Part shown: positions 12,103-22,922 of the stretch, piece by piece
Layout: every line of letters starts with the position of its first letter
Numbering within the stretch: the stretch's first letter is position 1
DNA from: Strigamia acuminata
Lineage: Eukaryota; Arthropoda; Chilopoda; Geophilomorpha; Linotaeniidae
Direction of reading: 5' to 3'
DNA: 64,000 nt
Assembly: GCA_949358305.1 (NCBI GenBank)
Contig: OX442323.1
Coordinates: 2,604,001 to 2,668,000, forward strand
The notes under the pieces: generated by a model
What the model was told of the DNA's origin: nothing
The model's database searches: none
What the model saw: the letters and a program-made list of their open reading frames with translations, nothing else
Made by a program: the position numbers and the translations under genes

Positions 12103-13300
12103 CCCCTCATCGCGTTAAAGAAATTTCTTTTTCCTGCAGATTTAATTTAGTCTTTTATCACATTTTCAACAGAACCACATTTTGTGAAAATATGAGACAA
12201 GAGAATGACACAAATGTGCCCTGGGCAGACAATTTCACTGAAGAAATTCCCATTGAATTAAAGCGTTTCAAGTATGAAAGCAGCTTTAAATTATGCTTTT
12301 ACCTTGATCCTTTTTACCATTCATAAGCAGACCTCCATTGAGTTTGATGTTGGCTTTGCAAATATGAAAAAGGAAATTGTTTGAGAAGAAGAGCCACAGA
12401 GAGTGGAAAATTTCTTTTCACTTTGTTAGAAATTGGAGGGAAAAGTAGCGAAGTTTTAGCGATAAAAAGTCGCTTTGGTGAAGGAGAGAAAGTTTAGCAC
12501 GGTCTACTAGTTTGTTCGTTAGCGGTGCCAACACCGTCTTTTCATTAGTTTGTTAATTAGCAAGGCGCGGAGTTTACTTAAAAGCAGTTAATGGGAGAAA
12601 TTAAGAATTGTGAAGAAAAGTGCAATTATTTGAGTGAAGACCTCTGTTAGATTAGTTTTTTAATTGGAGCATCAAGAAGATGCAATGAAGCATTTCGCTA
12701 GGCAATTTCACACTAGGTTTAGTGGAAGTGTGACGGATGTATACTCAGTTTGCAAGAAGTTGTGACAAACTTGTATTGGTATCGAACTGTCTGCAGCCAT
12801 TACATCATGGTTACAAATGCACAATCGAAAAATAGTTCTAAAAATTCATCACAAGAGAATGTTTATTGAAAAGAAAGTTTGTTTTCCAAACTAATCTTGC
12901 ATATTTTATGTTTATTTGCATTTGTAATTGGTTAATAATTGATATTTTAGTGAATTTTAAATGGTCATCTTGAACTGGGGCTCGTTCTTATTGGTTGAAC
13001 GTTAAACGCAACGCAAGGAAAAATTAGTCAAACGCAACGCAGTTTGTTCACACTGTAGGGCACATGTGAACAGAGCTGAAACCATTGATGTTGCGTCTGG
13101 CCAATCAGATGGTTTCAATGAAACCTGGAATTGGATCTAGTTCTTGAACTAGTTCCAGAAGATGAAAATGGCGGCCTGTTTGCATGTGGCAAAGTCTCGC
13201 CAACCAGACGTGAATCGACGAGAGTTGGAGTCGATCGTGATTGGTTGGCCGCAAGACCTTTTCTTGCGTTGCGTCGCTTACTTCAACTTGGAGTTGGAGC
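12103..13300. other. AT-rich spacer, no gene seen
   Basis: No gene. About 13005-13040 holds two ACGCAACGCA words. They are matched in reverse near 13880, so they may be an outer part of the neighbouring foldback. Confidence 0.45.
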
Positions 13301-13850
13301 AAGAATTGGCGTCAGTTACCATCTTTACATGTACTCACTTATCTAGATAAGTGAAAATGCGAAATTTACTTTTCTGGAAAACTGATCACGTAAACAAATC
13401 AGTTTTCCAGAAAAGTCAAACTTATCTGGAAATCTAAAATCCACTTGTTTGAGGTAGATTTTGGGTGTTATGCGCATTGCCATTTGCAATGTAAACACAC
13501 ACTCATGACTTATCTAGAAAAGCTGACGTCACAACAACGCTGTGACGCAACTGTTTAAAAACATTGCGCCAAAATGGAGCCAAAATGTTAGAAATCATCG
13601 GAGAAATGAATATTATTAAGTTATTGTTATGCTAAAGCCAATATGGCTTGATATTGGACATGTTGTTTGTGCACAGAGCATTGTGGATGATTAATGTGCA
13701 AGTTTAACAGAGTTAAATACGTCATATGACGTCACATTTGTTAGAAAACTGATTCTTTGTAAACGCATGCAGTTTTCCTGAAAAGTAAATTTCGCATTTT
13801 CACTTATCTAGATAAGTGAGTACATGTAAACATGGTAACTGTCAAGAATT
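13301..13850. mobile_element. Foldback element with arms of about 115 bp
   Basis: Left arm 13301-13418 and right arm 13733-13850 are inverted copies. Both hold the palindrome CACTTATCTAGATAAGTG next to TACATGTA and AAATGCGAAATTTACTTTTC. The 315-bp centre is non-coding. Open frames on the plus strand (13131-13346 and 13832-14275) overlap the arms and are not supported as genes. Confidence 0.8.
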
Positions 13851-14931
13851 TTTGGGCGCAAGCAGCTTGCGTTAAGTCAATTTTCTTGCGTTGCGTCTTG
13901 TGTGAGCACAAGTGTGAACCTAGCTTTAAAGGGTACACAGTAGCTGCATTTAAACATTTGTGTTTTAAGTTTTTGGTGTTTGCTTGTTTGTTTTTCCTTT
14001 TACATCACAAACCAAAACACAAAACCCTTATGGCATTTATAATACGACTTTATGAATGCTGCTTAGTGTCTTTTTTCACACGTTTTTTTTCTGGCACGTA
14101 TCTACTGTGTAAAAACAGAATTGGGTGTGCAAAATTGGTTGTACTTTGTAATATCAAGTATTTTGTTAGCTCGATTTACATTCAGATTAAACAAGAAGCA
14201 TTTAAAGTACAAATTCTTATTTATAGCCAGCTGTTGTTGGTTTCCGGCAATCAATATCACATGACTCATGCATAAACCAAAAACAAGTAAATGCTGTAGC
14301 GGATTCCATACCACATGGGTAACACAGATGGTCATACATTTCTAACTTTTTGTCATCTCAGCTTGAACTCTCATCATTATCAATGTTCAAGTGTAATGTA
14401 AGAGGTAACTTTAGGTGTCTAGTCAATCCAATAAGTAATTTTTCTTTTCTGACAGGTTCCTGGAGCCTGTTATTTAATTTATGATGTAACTTAAAGCTAT
14501 AGTTGTAGACTTTTCTCTGGATAACTGATAAGTTGCTAGCTGCTGTCATGCTGACCAATAGGTTCATTTTGCAGAAATAAAATTTGATCCTGCTGGTGAC
14601 ATAAATGAGTTTTGTCTGTTGGCAAGTCAATAAAAGGTTGTTGTGAATTGAACCACAATGTCATTTGGAAGATACTTCAGATAGTGTTTCTTTAATGTTT
14701 TCAGTAGACAGGAAAATAGGTTTTTGGAGTTAACACATTTACATTTGTCACAGTTGGCAGCTCTCCCTTTCTTGGTATTGCACCATGTATGGCATTTTAC
14801 TTTTACATAATTGGTGGCTCACCTTTTGCACAGGTAAACTAACTAGCAGTCAATTACTAAGTTTACTCGGTCAATGTTTGTAATCGCAGCCACAACTTTG
14901 AATGATTCTATTAAGCAAAACTTATCTTAAA
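13851..14931. other. AT-rich spacer, no gene seen
   Basis: A partial CAGTAGCTGCATTTAAACAT end of the MITE family lies at about 13937. Otherwise nothing is recognisable. Confidence 0.45.
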
Positions 14932-16006
14932 ACGATGGATGGAGTCGGATACATCGTTGAGATTCAAGGACAGAAAAACAACAAAAATTCACTAAACTTA
15001 CCATTGGTAGTGGAGAGCTGGGATTGTTTGGCTGTAATTGGATTAAACACATCAAATTGGACTGGGGAAGTATTTTCACCGTAGAAAGTTCGGAATTATC
15101 CAGTCAGTCAAATATAATAGATGAATTGTTGAATAAATATTCGGGATTGTTTAAATCAAATAATGATCTCATTAGGGAGTTCAAAGCAACGATAAAACTG
15201 AGTAAGGATATTAAACCCGTATTTTGCAAACATCGACCAGTCCCTTATGCACTGAAGCTGGCAGTAGAAGCCTAAATTCAGAGACATTTGGATGTTGGAA
15301 TTTGGAAGCAGTTTGACCATTCTCCATGGGCAACTCTGTTGGTTAATGTAGTGAAACCTAACGGATCAGTTAGATGTTGTGGTGATTTCAAAAAAACAGT
15401 AAATCTGTGTTTGGACGTAAACCAGTATTCCTTGCCTACACAGCAAGACATTATCGCAACCCTGTGTGGTGGACCAGAATTTTCAAGAGTGGATTGCTCT
15501 GATGCTTACGAGCAGATTGAACTGGATGAACAGGCCCAGGAAATCTCGGTATTATTGCATGCTATACTAAACGGAGATGAGCAACCGGTTGGTTATTAAT
15601 CTCAAACGTTAACCCAAGCCCAGCAAAATTATCCACAGAGCGAAAGGACGGCTTTAGCAATAGTTGGTGGATTGCACAAGTTTTACCAATATTTGGTGGG
15701 CTGGATTTCACAATGGTTACTGACCATCAGCCTTTAATGGCCGTATTTGGTGACAAGTGGGGAATTCCAACATCGGCAGCTGAGCGTATTCGTCGTTGGA
15801 CTCTTCTATTATCAACTTTCAGGTATAAGATAAAGTAAAGCGAGAGAGCGAGAACATCAACGCGGATGTCTTGTTTTGCCGTTTGCCAATATCAGATGAC
15901 TCAAACAATAAGGAGTCCCATATCTTCAAATTATCATTTATTGACGACATGCCTTTTGTGACGAAGAACATTAGTGCTGCAACCAGAACCGATTTGCTGG
16001 CTTAGT
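14932..16006 (+). pseudogene. Decayed Ty3/gypsy pol fragment (protease end, RT, RNase H)
   Basis: Translated pieces follow the order of a gypsy polyprotein. First comes the end of a retropepsin and the linker (NLPLVV, then after a frameshift FGCNWIKHIKLDW). Then comes the RT N-terminal half (KPVFCKHRPVPYALK, a stop, HSPWATLLVNVVKPNGSVR, GDFKKTVN, DVNQYSLPT, DCSDAYEQIELDE). The frame then jumps to RNase H (QPVGY, SQTLTQAQQNYPQSERTALA, KFYQYL). The last piece is NADVLFCRLP and DMPFVTKNISAATRTDLLA. The RT palm with its YxDD motif is deleted, there are several stops and frameshifts, and integrase and LTRs are absent. It is an old dead copy of a lineage different from the intact element at 43-56 kb. 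Family assignment is firm; the exact clade is not. Confidence 0.88.
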
Positions 16007-16067
16007 GAACACCCTGTATCAAGAAAACTTAAATTTCTGGCCCAAATTTTAACATAATTATTCCGGT

Positions 16068-16390
16068 TATAGTCATTTTAGCGACGCTCATTTTAGCGAT
16101 TTTTACCAAAAAAGTCCCATTTTAGCGATAACGTTTTAGCGACACGTTTTACCGCGACAAGCCGGCTCAAAAAAGTGGTTTGCATCAAAAAAACCAACAA
16201 GGTTAGGTTTGCGGGGGTCAAGGGGGAGCGCAGGCCCCCCCCCCCCCTTGTTAGCCCTTCTTAGGAATTAAACCTAAACTATGTGGTTAGGTTAATATTA
16301 GTGTTAGTATTAGTGCCGTTTTGTGTCGCTAAAATGACACGTTCGCTAAAATGGTGTGTCGCTAAAATGAAATCGCTAAAATGTCGTACA
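16068..16390. mobile_element. Element with TTTTAGCGAC end repeats around a G/C core
   Basis: The left end has several copies of CATTTTAGCGA(C). The right end has several copies of the complement (GTCGCTAAAATG), giving inverted ends built of short tandem motifs. Between them, 16190-16275 is the conserved core AACAAGGTTAGGTTTGCGGG, GTCAAGGGGGAGCGCAGG, a C run and CTTGTTAGCC. No protein is encoded. Class unknown. Confidence 0.7.
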
Positions 16391-17344
16391 TCCAATTATT
16401 TATCCGAACGTTTTTGGTTTTTTACTTATACGTACCAGCGTGTTTTACTTTATCGGCATGCCAGTATAAGTCTTGTAAGTGATATTTTTTTTCTCCTTTT
16501 TTGAATTGAATCTTTTCTCTTGTACAAGTACATGTTAAATGAATAAAAAAAATGCAACAAACAAAATATATCAACATAAAAACAGAAGAGCTGTGAGGAT
16601 TAACCAACTTTAATGTTGCTACTTTTTATTTCATCAACCGAACAATAATATTTACACCACATTCGCTGCACTAAATATTGAAGCCTGGAGTGAATTTTTA
16701 CAGTCGCTTCATAAATAGTTTGATGACTTCTCAAGCACGACGGAACTTCAGGCTGCAATATTAACCGCAGCGGCTGCCAGTCATCTTCAACACTGTAAAC
16801 TTTGCAATAGTTTAATAATAAATTGATTCTACATATTCTTGAAGCACAACCACAACATCAAAAATAAACCAGGTAATATATATATATTTGTCTTGTTGAT
16901 AATTTTGGTTTTACAAATGAAGTAAAATATCAGCTGTATGATTATCATTATTAACATTATTATCAGAACCGGCCTTAGACACTTTGCGGCCCGTGGAACA
17001 ACAATATTTCAAAATTATTATTTTGCCACCAGGCTGGTTTGTTTGTTTAACTTGGTTTTATGTAGAAAAATATGTTAAGCCTTCTCGCCAGAACTTATTA
17101 GGGTCAATTTTGACCTCCAGTGTTTTTTTTTTTTTATCAAAAACTAATGGGATTTTCTTTCTGAAATTTCATTAAACATCATAACAAACAATAAAAAAAT
17201 AATAGATTTAAATAATCAAAAAAAAAAAATTTGACAAAATTCCTTTGTTTACCCACTACATTTGAATGCAATCTCAATTTTTTGTCATTCTCTTTTCGTT
17301 GGCAAATACCGAATTGGTAAAATTTCTTCAGAAACATAAAATGC
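16391..17344. other. AT-rich spacer, no gene seen
   Basis: AT-rich sequence with a (TA)n run near 16877 and homopolymer A/T tracts. No gene recognised. Confidence 0.5.
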
Positions 17345-18346
17345 AGTATTTTATCGATTAAGAGGCGCGGCTCTTATTCAAAACTGCCATTTTTGTCAGC
17401 AATTACAATTTCGGTTTTTCGTTTGTTACATTTTTTAATGTAATAAAAGAAGTCTGAACATCACGAGTAGAGACCGGATAAGTGCATAAATGCATGCAAT
17501 GTATTTATATTCAATATAAAGCCAAAATCTGCTATTAATGCATATTTTCCAAAAATCGGGAATAAATTCATAAATTGCAGTTTTTATGATACGAAAATGA
17601 TACGTATCGTCTATCCGTGATTCGTTTTGTAAGCGTATCATATCAGTTAGGCCTTTTATGTGTATTTCATTTACAACAATGCCAAAAATTGTTAATTCAA
17701 GATCGACATGGGAACAATTGAACTTGCATGTTAATGAATGTGATTTCATTTTTTCCCCAATTTAAGTCTGTGCTTACTGACAAGTTTTACAACACAACAC
17801 TTAGAAATGGCGCTGATTTGCTAATGCAACAAATAATTTGACTGAAATAAATTATTTTATTTTGCATATTTTCATTTTTTTTTCGCATAAAATGAAATTT
17901 TTACTGCATATTTTATGTGCATAAACCAAATTTTATTTCACATATATATCCGGTCTCTAATCATGAGCGAAGCGTACGTTCGTTCATCGTTTGTGAGGTT
18001 AAACACGGAAACAATACCGTACTTTTGCAAAAATACGGTATTCTTGGTCTCTCAGCCGCGGCTACTATTCGAGGGGGGCGCACATCTACCGCGACACAAT
18101 CTACCGCGACAATACGTTACAATTCGTTCCATAAAAAGGGTTTTCCATCAAAAAACCAGTAAGGTTAGGTTTGCGGGGGGGTCAAGGGGGAGCGCAGCCT
18201 CCCCTTGTTAGCCTTTCTTCGGAATTAAACCTAAAATATACGTAGTCGCAGTTTCAAAAGTCGTGGTAGATACGTGTCGCGGTAGATTTTGTCACGCTAG
18301 ATGACACACCCCCTATTCGAGGACGACTCTTAATCGGGAAAATACG
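17345..18346. mobile_element. TIR element, 'CGTATTTTCTCGATTAAGAG' family
   Basis: The left end AGTATTTTATCGATTAAGAG and the right end CTCTTAATCGGGAAAATACG are inverted. Both are followed inward by GCGGCTCTTATTC or GGCTACTATTCGAGG-like words shared with 30340-30910. The 1-kb interior is non-coding and is interrupted by a second element at about 18085-18300. Confidence 0.65.
18085..18300. mobile_element. Nested element with CTACCGCGACA ends around the G/C core
   Basis: The left end repeats TCTACCGCGACA twice. The right end carries GTGTCGCGGTAGAT and similar words, so the ends are inverted. The centre (18150-18235) is the AAGGTTAGGTTTGCGGGG and CAAGGGGGAGCGCAG core also seen at 16190-16275 and, inverted, at 6018-6101. 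A CTATTCGAGG word stands on both sides and may mark the insertion. Confidence 0.6.
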
Positions 18347-18479
18347 TTAGTTAAAGATTACAATCATTTTCATACCTTTTTGGAAAAATATTTTTTGGCT
18401 TTTTAGAAAAAATGACCCGGGTTGGGTGAGTAAGGGATTTCTTTCAGGTTGGTACTGCTAGGTCAGGAAACAAAAAACA

Positions 18480-18622
18480 GTTGGTAATAACGAGAATTCG
18501 TTATAGTGAAATAATTTATACTACGGAAAATAGTGCACGCAACAAATTAAACTCAACAAATTGAAATCAGTAATTCGTTGTAATTAAGAATTGTGTTCGT
18601 AATAGTGAGGTTCGACCGGCTA
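18480..18622. repeat. Fragment of the TTCGTTATA MITE family
   Basis: AACGAGAATTCGTTATAGTG at the left and TTCGTAATAGTGAGGTTCGACC at the right recall the ends of the MITE at 23489-23665. The outermost bases are decayed. Confidence 0.45.
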
Positions 18623-18647
18623 ATTTGTAATATAATGTTCTAACGTT

Positions 18648-18665
18648 AACGTATTTATTTATTCG
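18648..18665 (-). promoter_or_regulatory. Candidate poly(A) signals of the receptor gene
   Basis: On the minus strand the run reads AATAAATAAATA, about 115 nt after the receptor stop codon. It is the nearest AATAAA downstream. Its use is inferred. Confidence 0.5.
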
Positions 18666-18775
18666 TGATACTTAATTTGAAACAACTCTACTTTTGTCTA
18701 CTTGTGCTCTGCAGTGAAGTCCAAGTGCTAAGGCCGGCCCTCATTCTTTATCTCATCAGATATTATCTTGTGAAA

Positions 18776-19900
18776 CTAAAGCATCGCTTGAGTCGTGTCT
18801 GTATCGTTCGACGTGTAACGTTTGGATTTAGTGTTGGCATTGCGCGTGTTGTTCTTTTCACTGCTCTGTCGATTGTGCGCCGAAAAGTTGTGCTGCACCC
18901 CGCACGAGATGACTTTATGGAACGCCTTTCGGAAGTTCTCCGAGAGGAAGGCATAGAGGATAGGATTGACGCAGGAATTCATGTAGGCCAGCACCTGGCC
19001 ACAAATCTGGAACGACACCGCCCAAGTGTTGAGCGGGTAATGCTTCAACGACTGGAGCAGAAGAACGATCTGTATGGGACACCAGCACACGGCGAACACG
19101 ACGACGACGATGACCACCATGCGGGTCGCGCGCTTCTTGGCGCGGTTGCTGTCGGCCGACACGCGGCCGCCCGGCGCGACTCCGTGCCACAGACGCTTGA
19201 GCATGAAGAGGTAGAGGACGCATATGATGGTCAAGGGAATGGCATAGGAGGATAGAAAAAATACAATCTGGTAGATCATCTGATTGTCGGTATCCCTGAA
19301 CCGGCACACATTGTACTCCTCTTTGTTGTACGTGTACTCCTCGAAGCCGTGCGCGTACGCCCACGGGATGCAGCAGAGCACGCTGACCATCCACACGGCC
19401 ACGATGGCCAAGCACGTGTTGCGCTCCGTTCGGATGGCCATGGCTTCGACCGGGTACACGACGGCCAGGAATCGGTCGACGGACATGAGGACGAGCGTGT
19501 AGACGCTCGTGTACGCGCACACTACGATGAGGTACTGTACGATCTTGCACCAGGCAAGTCCGAAGGGCCAGAAGGGGATGACGTAGTCGGTGGCGGTGAA
19601 AGGCACGCAGAAGACGATGAAGAGCAGATCGGCAACGGCGAGGTTTATGATGAGCAGGTTGGTTGTGTTTCGCATCTGTTGGTTGCAGGCGACGACGATG
19701 ACGACGAGGCCGTTGCCGAAGAAGCCCACCATGACGATTAGGCCGAAGACTACGGGCACTAGGATGGCTATGACGCGGTCTAGGGCTTGGGATTCGCTGT
19801 AGTCGACGTCCATTTCGCTCGATGTGTTGGCGGCCATGCTGGAGTTGTGAACGTCTAAGGCTAGCTGGGTTGTGTCTTGGGTTATCAGCAGGGTAGACAT
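18776..19900 (-). CDS. AstA-R: Allatostatin-A / galanin-type neuropeptide receptor (class A GPCR)
   Basis: A complete 374-residue seven-transmembrane receptor. The N-terminus has two N-glycosylation sequons (N19, N25). TM1 spans about 43-70 with the GN of GNGLV. TM2 has NLAVADLL at 86-93. The disulfide cysteines are C118 and C199. The end of TM3 reads VDRFLAVVYP (DRF at 142-144; allatostatin-A receptors carry DRF where many receptors have DRY). TM6 has CWCP at 272-275 and TM7 has NPILY at 312-316, followed by ENFRKAF and C333, a likely palmitoylation site. NTTNLLIINLAVADLL and FCVPFTATDY match what I know of insect allatostatin-A receptors. Such receptors bind FGL-amide peptides at the cell surface and signal through G proteins. 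The coding region has no intron, and a strong splice acceptor lies 13 nt before the ATG. The gene is GC-rich against its AT-rich flanks, as expected for coding sequence. An annelid or mollusc buccalin-type receptor is a less likely reading. Confidence 0.93.
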   Translation of the reverse strand: MSTLLITQDTTQLALDVHNSSMAANTSSEMDVDYSESQALDRVIAILVPVVFGLIVMVGFFGNGLVVIVVACNQQMRNTTNLLIINLAVADLLFIVFCVPFTATDYVIPFWPFGLAWCKIVQYLIVVCAYTSVYTLVLMSVDRFLAVVYPVEAMAIRTERNTCLAIVAVWMVSVLCCIPWAYAHGFEEYTYNKEEYNVCRFRDTDNQMIYQIVFFLSSYAIPLTIICVLYLFMLKRLWHGVAPGGRVSADSNRAKKRATRMVVIVVVVFAVCWCPIQIVLLLQSLKHYPLNTWAVSFQICGQVLAYMNSCVNPILYAFLSENFRKAFHKVISCGVQHNFSAHNRQSSEKNNTRNANTKSKRYTSNDTDTTQAML

Positions 19901-19945
19901 TGAGGATTCGGACCTGTATGATATAGAGAAGAGGAGAAATTAAGT
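19901..19945 (-). promoter_or_regulatory. 5'UTR end and 3' splice acceptor of the receptor gene
   Basis: Reading the minus strand toward the ATG, a pyrimidine tract (TTTCTCCTCTTCTCTATATC) is followed by ATACAG and then 13 nt of leader before the start codon. The predicted intron ends at 19914 and the coding exon starts at 19913. The upstream exon or exons were not identified and may lie beyond 20 kb. Confidence 0.75.
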
Positions 19946-20580
19946 TAATCTCAGTGTTTGCTTTGGAAATTGTTCTATTCAAATTGGAGTTTTGCATTTT
20001 AATTTCACTGGTCATTTAGAGCAGGGATACTTAAATTTTTTACACTCGTGAAATTTTTTTTTGCAACACATTGGGATTTTTGTTTTTATTTATTTATGGT
20101 CAAAGCGGACTTTTGGGAAGCGCTGATTTAGGCTTAACACATTAATTTTTGTTTAGTCATTAAAAATTATTAAATTATTATTTTGTTAATGGGTCGTTAG
20201 GTCGGGGGAAATTCCAACCGTTGTAGTGTTAATATCATGTGCATGTTATTAAAACAACTGCAAGTTATACATGTGAATGCGCTTACTGTGAATATTGTTA
20301 CGCATACAGGTGACACCGATAAACCACCTTCTGCATAAAGGATAGCATTATTCTTCATCACTCGGCAAAGCAAGCAGAATGAGTAATGACCTTTAAAGTT
20401 TTCGGACGGAATAAAAGGTGCATTGCTATTCTCAGATGATTGCGAGGATCATTGTTTTGTTCAATAAGTGAGGAACACTCAAGTTGTCCATTCTCTGCTT
20501 TGCATTTTCGATTTTGTTTGATCGTAAATGTTTTTTAAACGTTTAAGGATGTGGGAAAAGTAGTGGTTTTATTGTAAAAA
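19946..20580. other. Probable 5'UTR intron or upstream region, no gene seen
   Basis: AT-rich sequence upstream of the receptor exon on the minus strand. No second exon can be assigned from sequence alone. Confidence 0.45.
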
Positions 20581-20929
20581 ATCCAAAGTGCATTGTTTAA
20601 AATGCAAATTACAAAGCAGTTTCTGAGTAATCTATTGTACTTTGCATTTTAATTGTCAACAATACACTTTGAATTTTAATTGTCAGCAATACATTTTGCA
20701 TTTTAATTGCTAACAATACACTTTGCATTTTAATTATTAGCAATACATTTTGAATTTTAATTATTAGCAATACACTTTGCATTTTAATTATTAGCAATAC
20801 ATTTTGTATTTTAATTGGCAATAATACTCTTTGCAGTTAAATTGTTAACAATCTTTTAATTGGCAACGATACACTTTGTATTTTAATTGTAAACAATGCA
20901 CTTTGCATTTTAAACAGTGCACTTTGGAT
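20581..20929. mobile_element. MITE with an internal 27-bp tandem array
   Basis: The ends are inverted over 27 bp with one mismatch (left starts ATCCAAAGTGCATTGTTTAA; right ends TTAAACAGTGCACTTTGGAT). The interior has about nine units of AATACACTTTGCATTTTAAT plus TATTAGC. A minus-strand frame runs through the array as a 9-residue repeat; I regard it as non-genic. Confidence 0.8.
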
Positions 20930-21047
20930 ATTGATCAGAGCAATTGCTGAGTAGTTGAGCATAAAAAGCTTATTGCTTGCTTTTATGGCAAATGAGTGTC
21001 TTTTGGAAATAGATCAATGAGAATCGCTGCTGTACTTCTTTAGGCCC

Positions 21048-21246
21048 AGTTTATATGCGTTCATATATCAAACTGTATGAGGACATGTTAAAAGTTGATT
21101 TTATATCATCACCTCGTATCTATGTAATAAATGTGGTACTATCGGAAACTACTATTAGACATCTATAGTTTTCCAAAAGTACCACATTTACTACACAGAT
21201 GCAGACATCAGAATCTGAAAAGAATGTTTTTACATATAAAACTGAG
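21048..21246. mobile_element. Hairpin-type MITE, about 200 bp
   Basis: The outer ends CCAGTTTATATG and CATATAAAACTG are inverted. Nearer the centre ATAAATGTGGTACT pairs with AGTACCACATTT, so most of the element could fold into one imperfect hairpin. It is non-coding. Confidence 0.65.
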
Positions 21247-21365
21247 CGAAACACAAATATCATAAAATTTTACTCCGTATTGTAATTGTCATTTAATTAT
21301 TTTTTTTAAAGGTGTGTAAATTAATGCTTTGCTGCAAGAAGAATATTTTAGTTGAAATTGGAGTG

Positions 21366-21480
21366 TTCGATTCCATTGGTCAGTTTGACCACTCGTTATT
21401 TTGTGACGCTACTTCGTGCAACGCCACCTACGAATTCGTATTTTGTTCCTTAATAAATTCAGTTATGTTAATCCTTTAAC
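21366..21480. repeat. Dispersed repeat related to 38539-38640
   Basis: CCATTGGTCAGTTTGACCA, GTTATTTTGTGACG and GCAACGCCACCTAC recur with small changes at 38539-38600. Both copies are followed by AATAAA. A short LTR or MITE origin is possible but not shown. Confidence 0.55.
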
Positions 21481-22922
21481 CAACTTGGTCGTTCTTTTGC
21501 CTACTCCAAATACATCTACTCACATCAACCTAAGAAACACAATAGAAATAATTTGCAAACTGAATTTATATTAACTCTTGGCTTTTAAGCTTTTAATCTG
21601 AAGTGACGTTCTAATAGGATTTTTTCCTTTGTCACTCCAAGTAATTTTATTTGCAGCAACTTTTCACAACTAATTAGACTTTGTTTGTATTTCTTCATTA
21701 ATTATCTTGTTTTATTTATTTTTTGGTTTTAGATTTGTAGATTGTGTAGCCAAATTTATTTTTTTTACTCTAACTCAAGAAAGTTGAACAATACGATACT
21801 GTGCAACTGTGACACCAGTTAGTGGGAGGCTTTTATTTGAAAACAGGTAAAAGGAATCTGAAACCAAAACAATTTGTTTTCTCTGTAGATCTCTAAAAAA
21901 AAAAACGTTGATTCTGTCAATAAACTCGACACCTGTGTCAGAGAACAGTAGTGATAATTGACATAACATTAGGTTTCAGTTACAGCACACAAATTGCCAA
22001 TTTAGGTTTGCTTATTACCAATTTATCAGCATGGGAAGATATTATAAATTCCACTGTTGGAAATAGTGTTCATTAGCAAAGGTTATTCCAATTAGGGATA
22101 ATAAAGTAAAAATAGATGCAGTTTAATTCCAGATGACTCATTCATTGGCCAAATCGTGCAAACTAAACTCATAATGGCAAAGGGCCCAACTGCCACATTA
22201 TTTAGTCTGATCTGCCAAATCTTAGACTGTTTGTGTCTGCCATAAATCTTCCAACGTTCTCCACAGGTTGTGAAATGACGCAACAAAGTTTTATCAGATT
22301 TGTTGTTTTGTTTCTACGGAAACTGTTGGAATTTTGTGTCACCTGGCTTATTGCATTGCAAATCCCGAATGAGGGTTTCCCACCGCCAGGGGGAGTTGAG
22401 GTGTAATCTCACGGACCAATCAGGTTGTCACGTGACTTCCGGTCACTTCTTGTATTGTGACATGAGGGTGCGGTTTGAGTTCGGGCATCTCATGTGAATA
22501 AACCTCTTGAATCTCCTTTATCCTATGCGATCCGCCCTTCTCGATTATCCACAGAAACAGTTATTATCAGTTGTTGTAAACTTTTTGTATCGCATTATAG
22601 TTTATGCATGGTGATGCCAAATTCAAACTGTGCATTGTTAAAAAAAACAGTTCTGTGTACAGGATTCCCATATTGTTACGCGATTAAAAGCTATACCGTA
22701 CGCTGGCAGGCTTTTCCGTGCAATGTTTACATCATTAGTTTCATTATATTCATCGTATTGTTATATTAAGGCTAGTTTACAATGCTGCGAATTGTTGTTC
22801 ACAATCAATGCAAAACCCAGAAAATTGGTTGCGTAAATTATTAGGGAAAAGGTGAATTGAAAAATTTAAATTCTAAATTGGCTTCACTGTGAACGGAAAC
22901 TTCGTGTAACAATTAAATACCG
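21481..22922. other. AT-rich spacer, no gene seen
   Basis: No gene recognised. Short plus-strand frames at 22300-22497 and 22494-22769 have no domain. Confidence 0.5.

Noticed and set aside
13832-14275. 147-codon plus-strand frame
   Set aside because: It starts in the right arm of a foldback element and has no recognisable domain; its hydrophobic stretch reflects T-rich sequence.
18915-20015. 366-codon minus-strand frame overlapping the receptor
   Set aside because: It is a shifted frame of the receptor gene, with an Arg/His/Pro-rich composition typical of an out-of-frame GC-rich reading, and it crosses the predicted splice acceptor.
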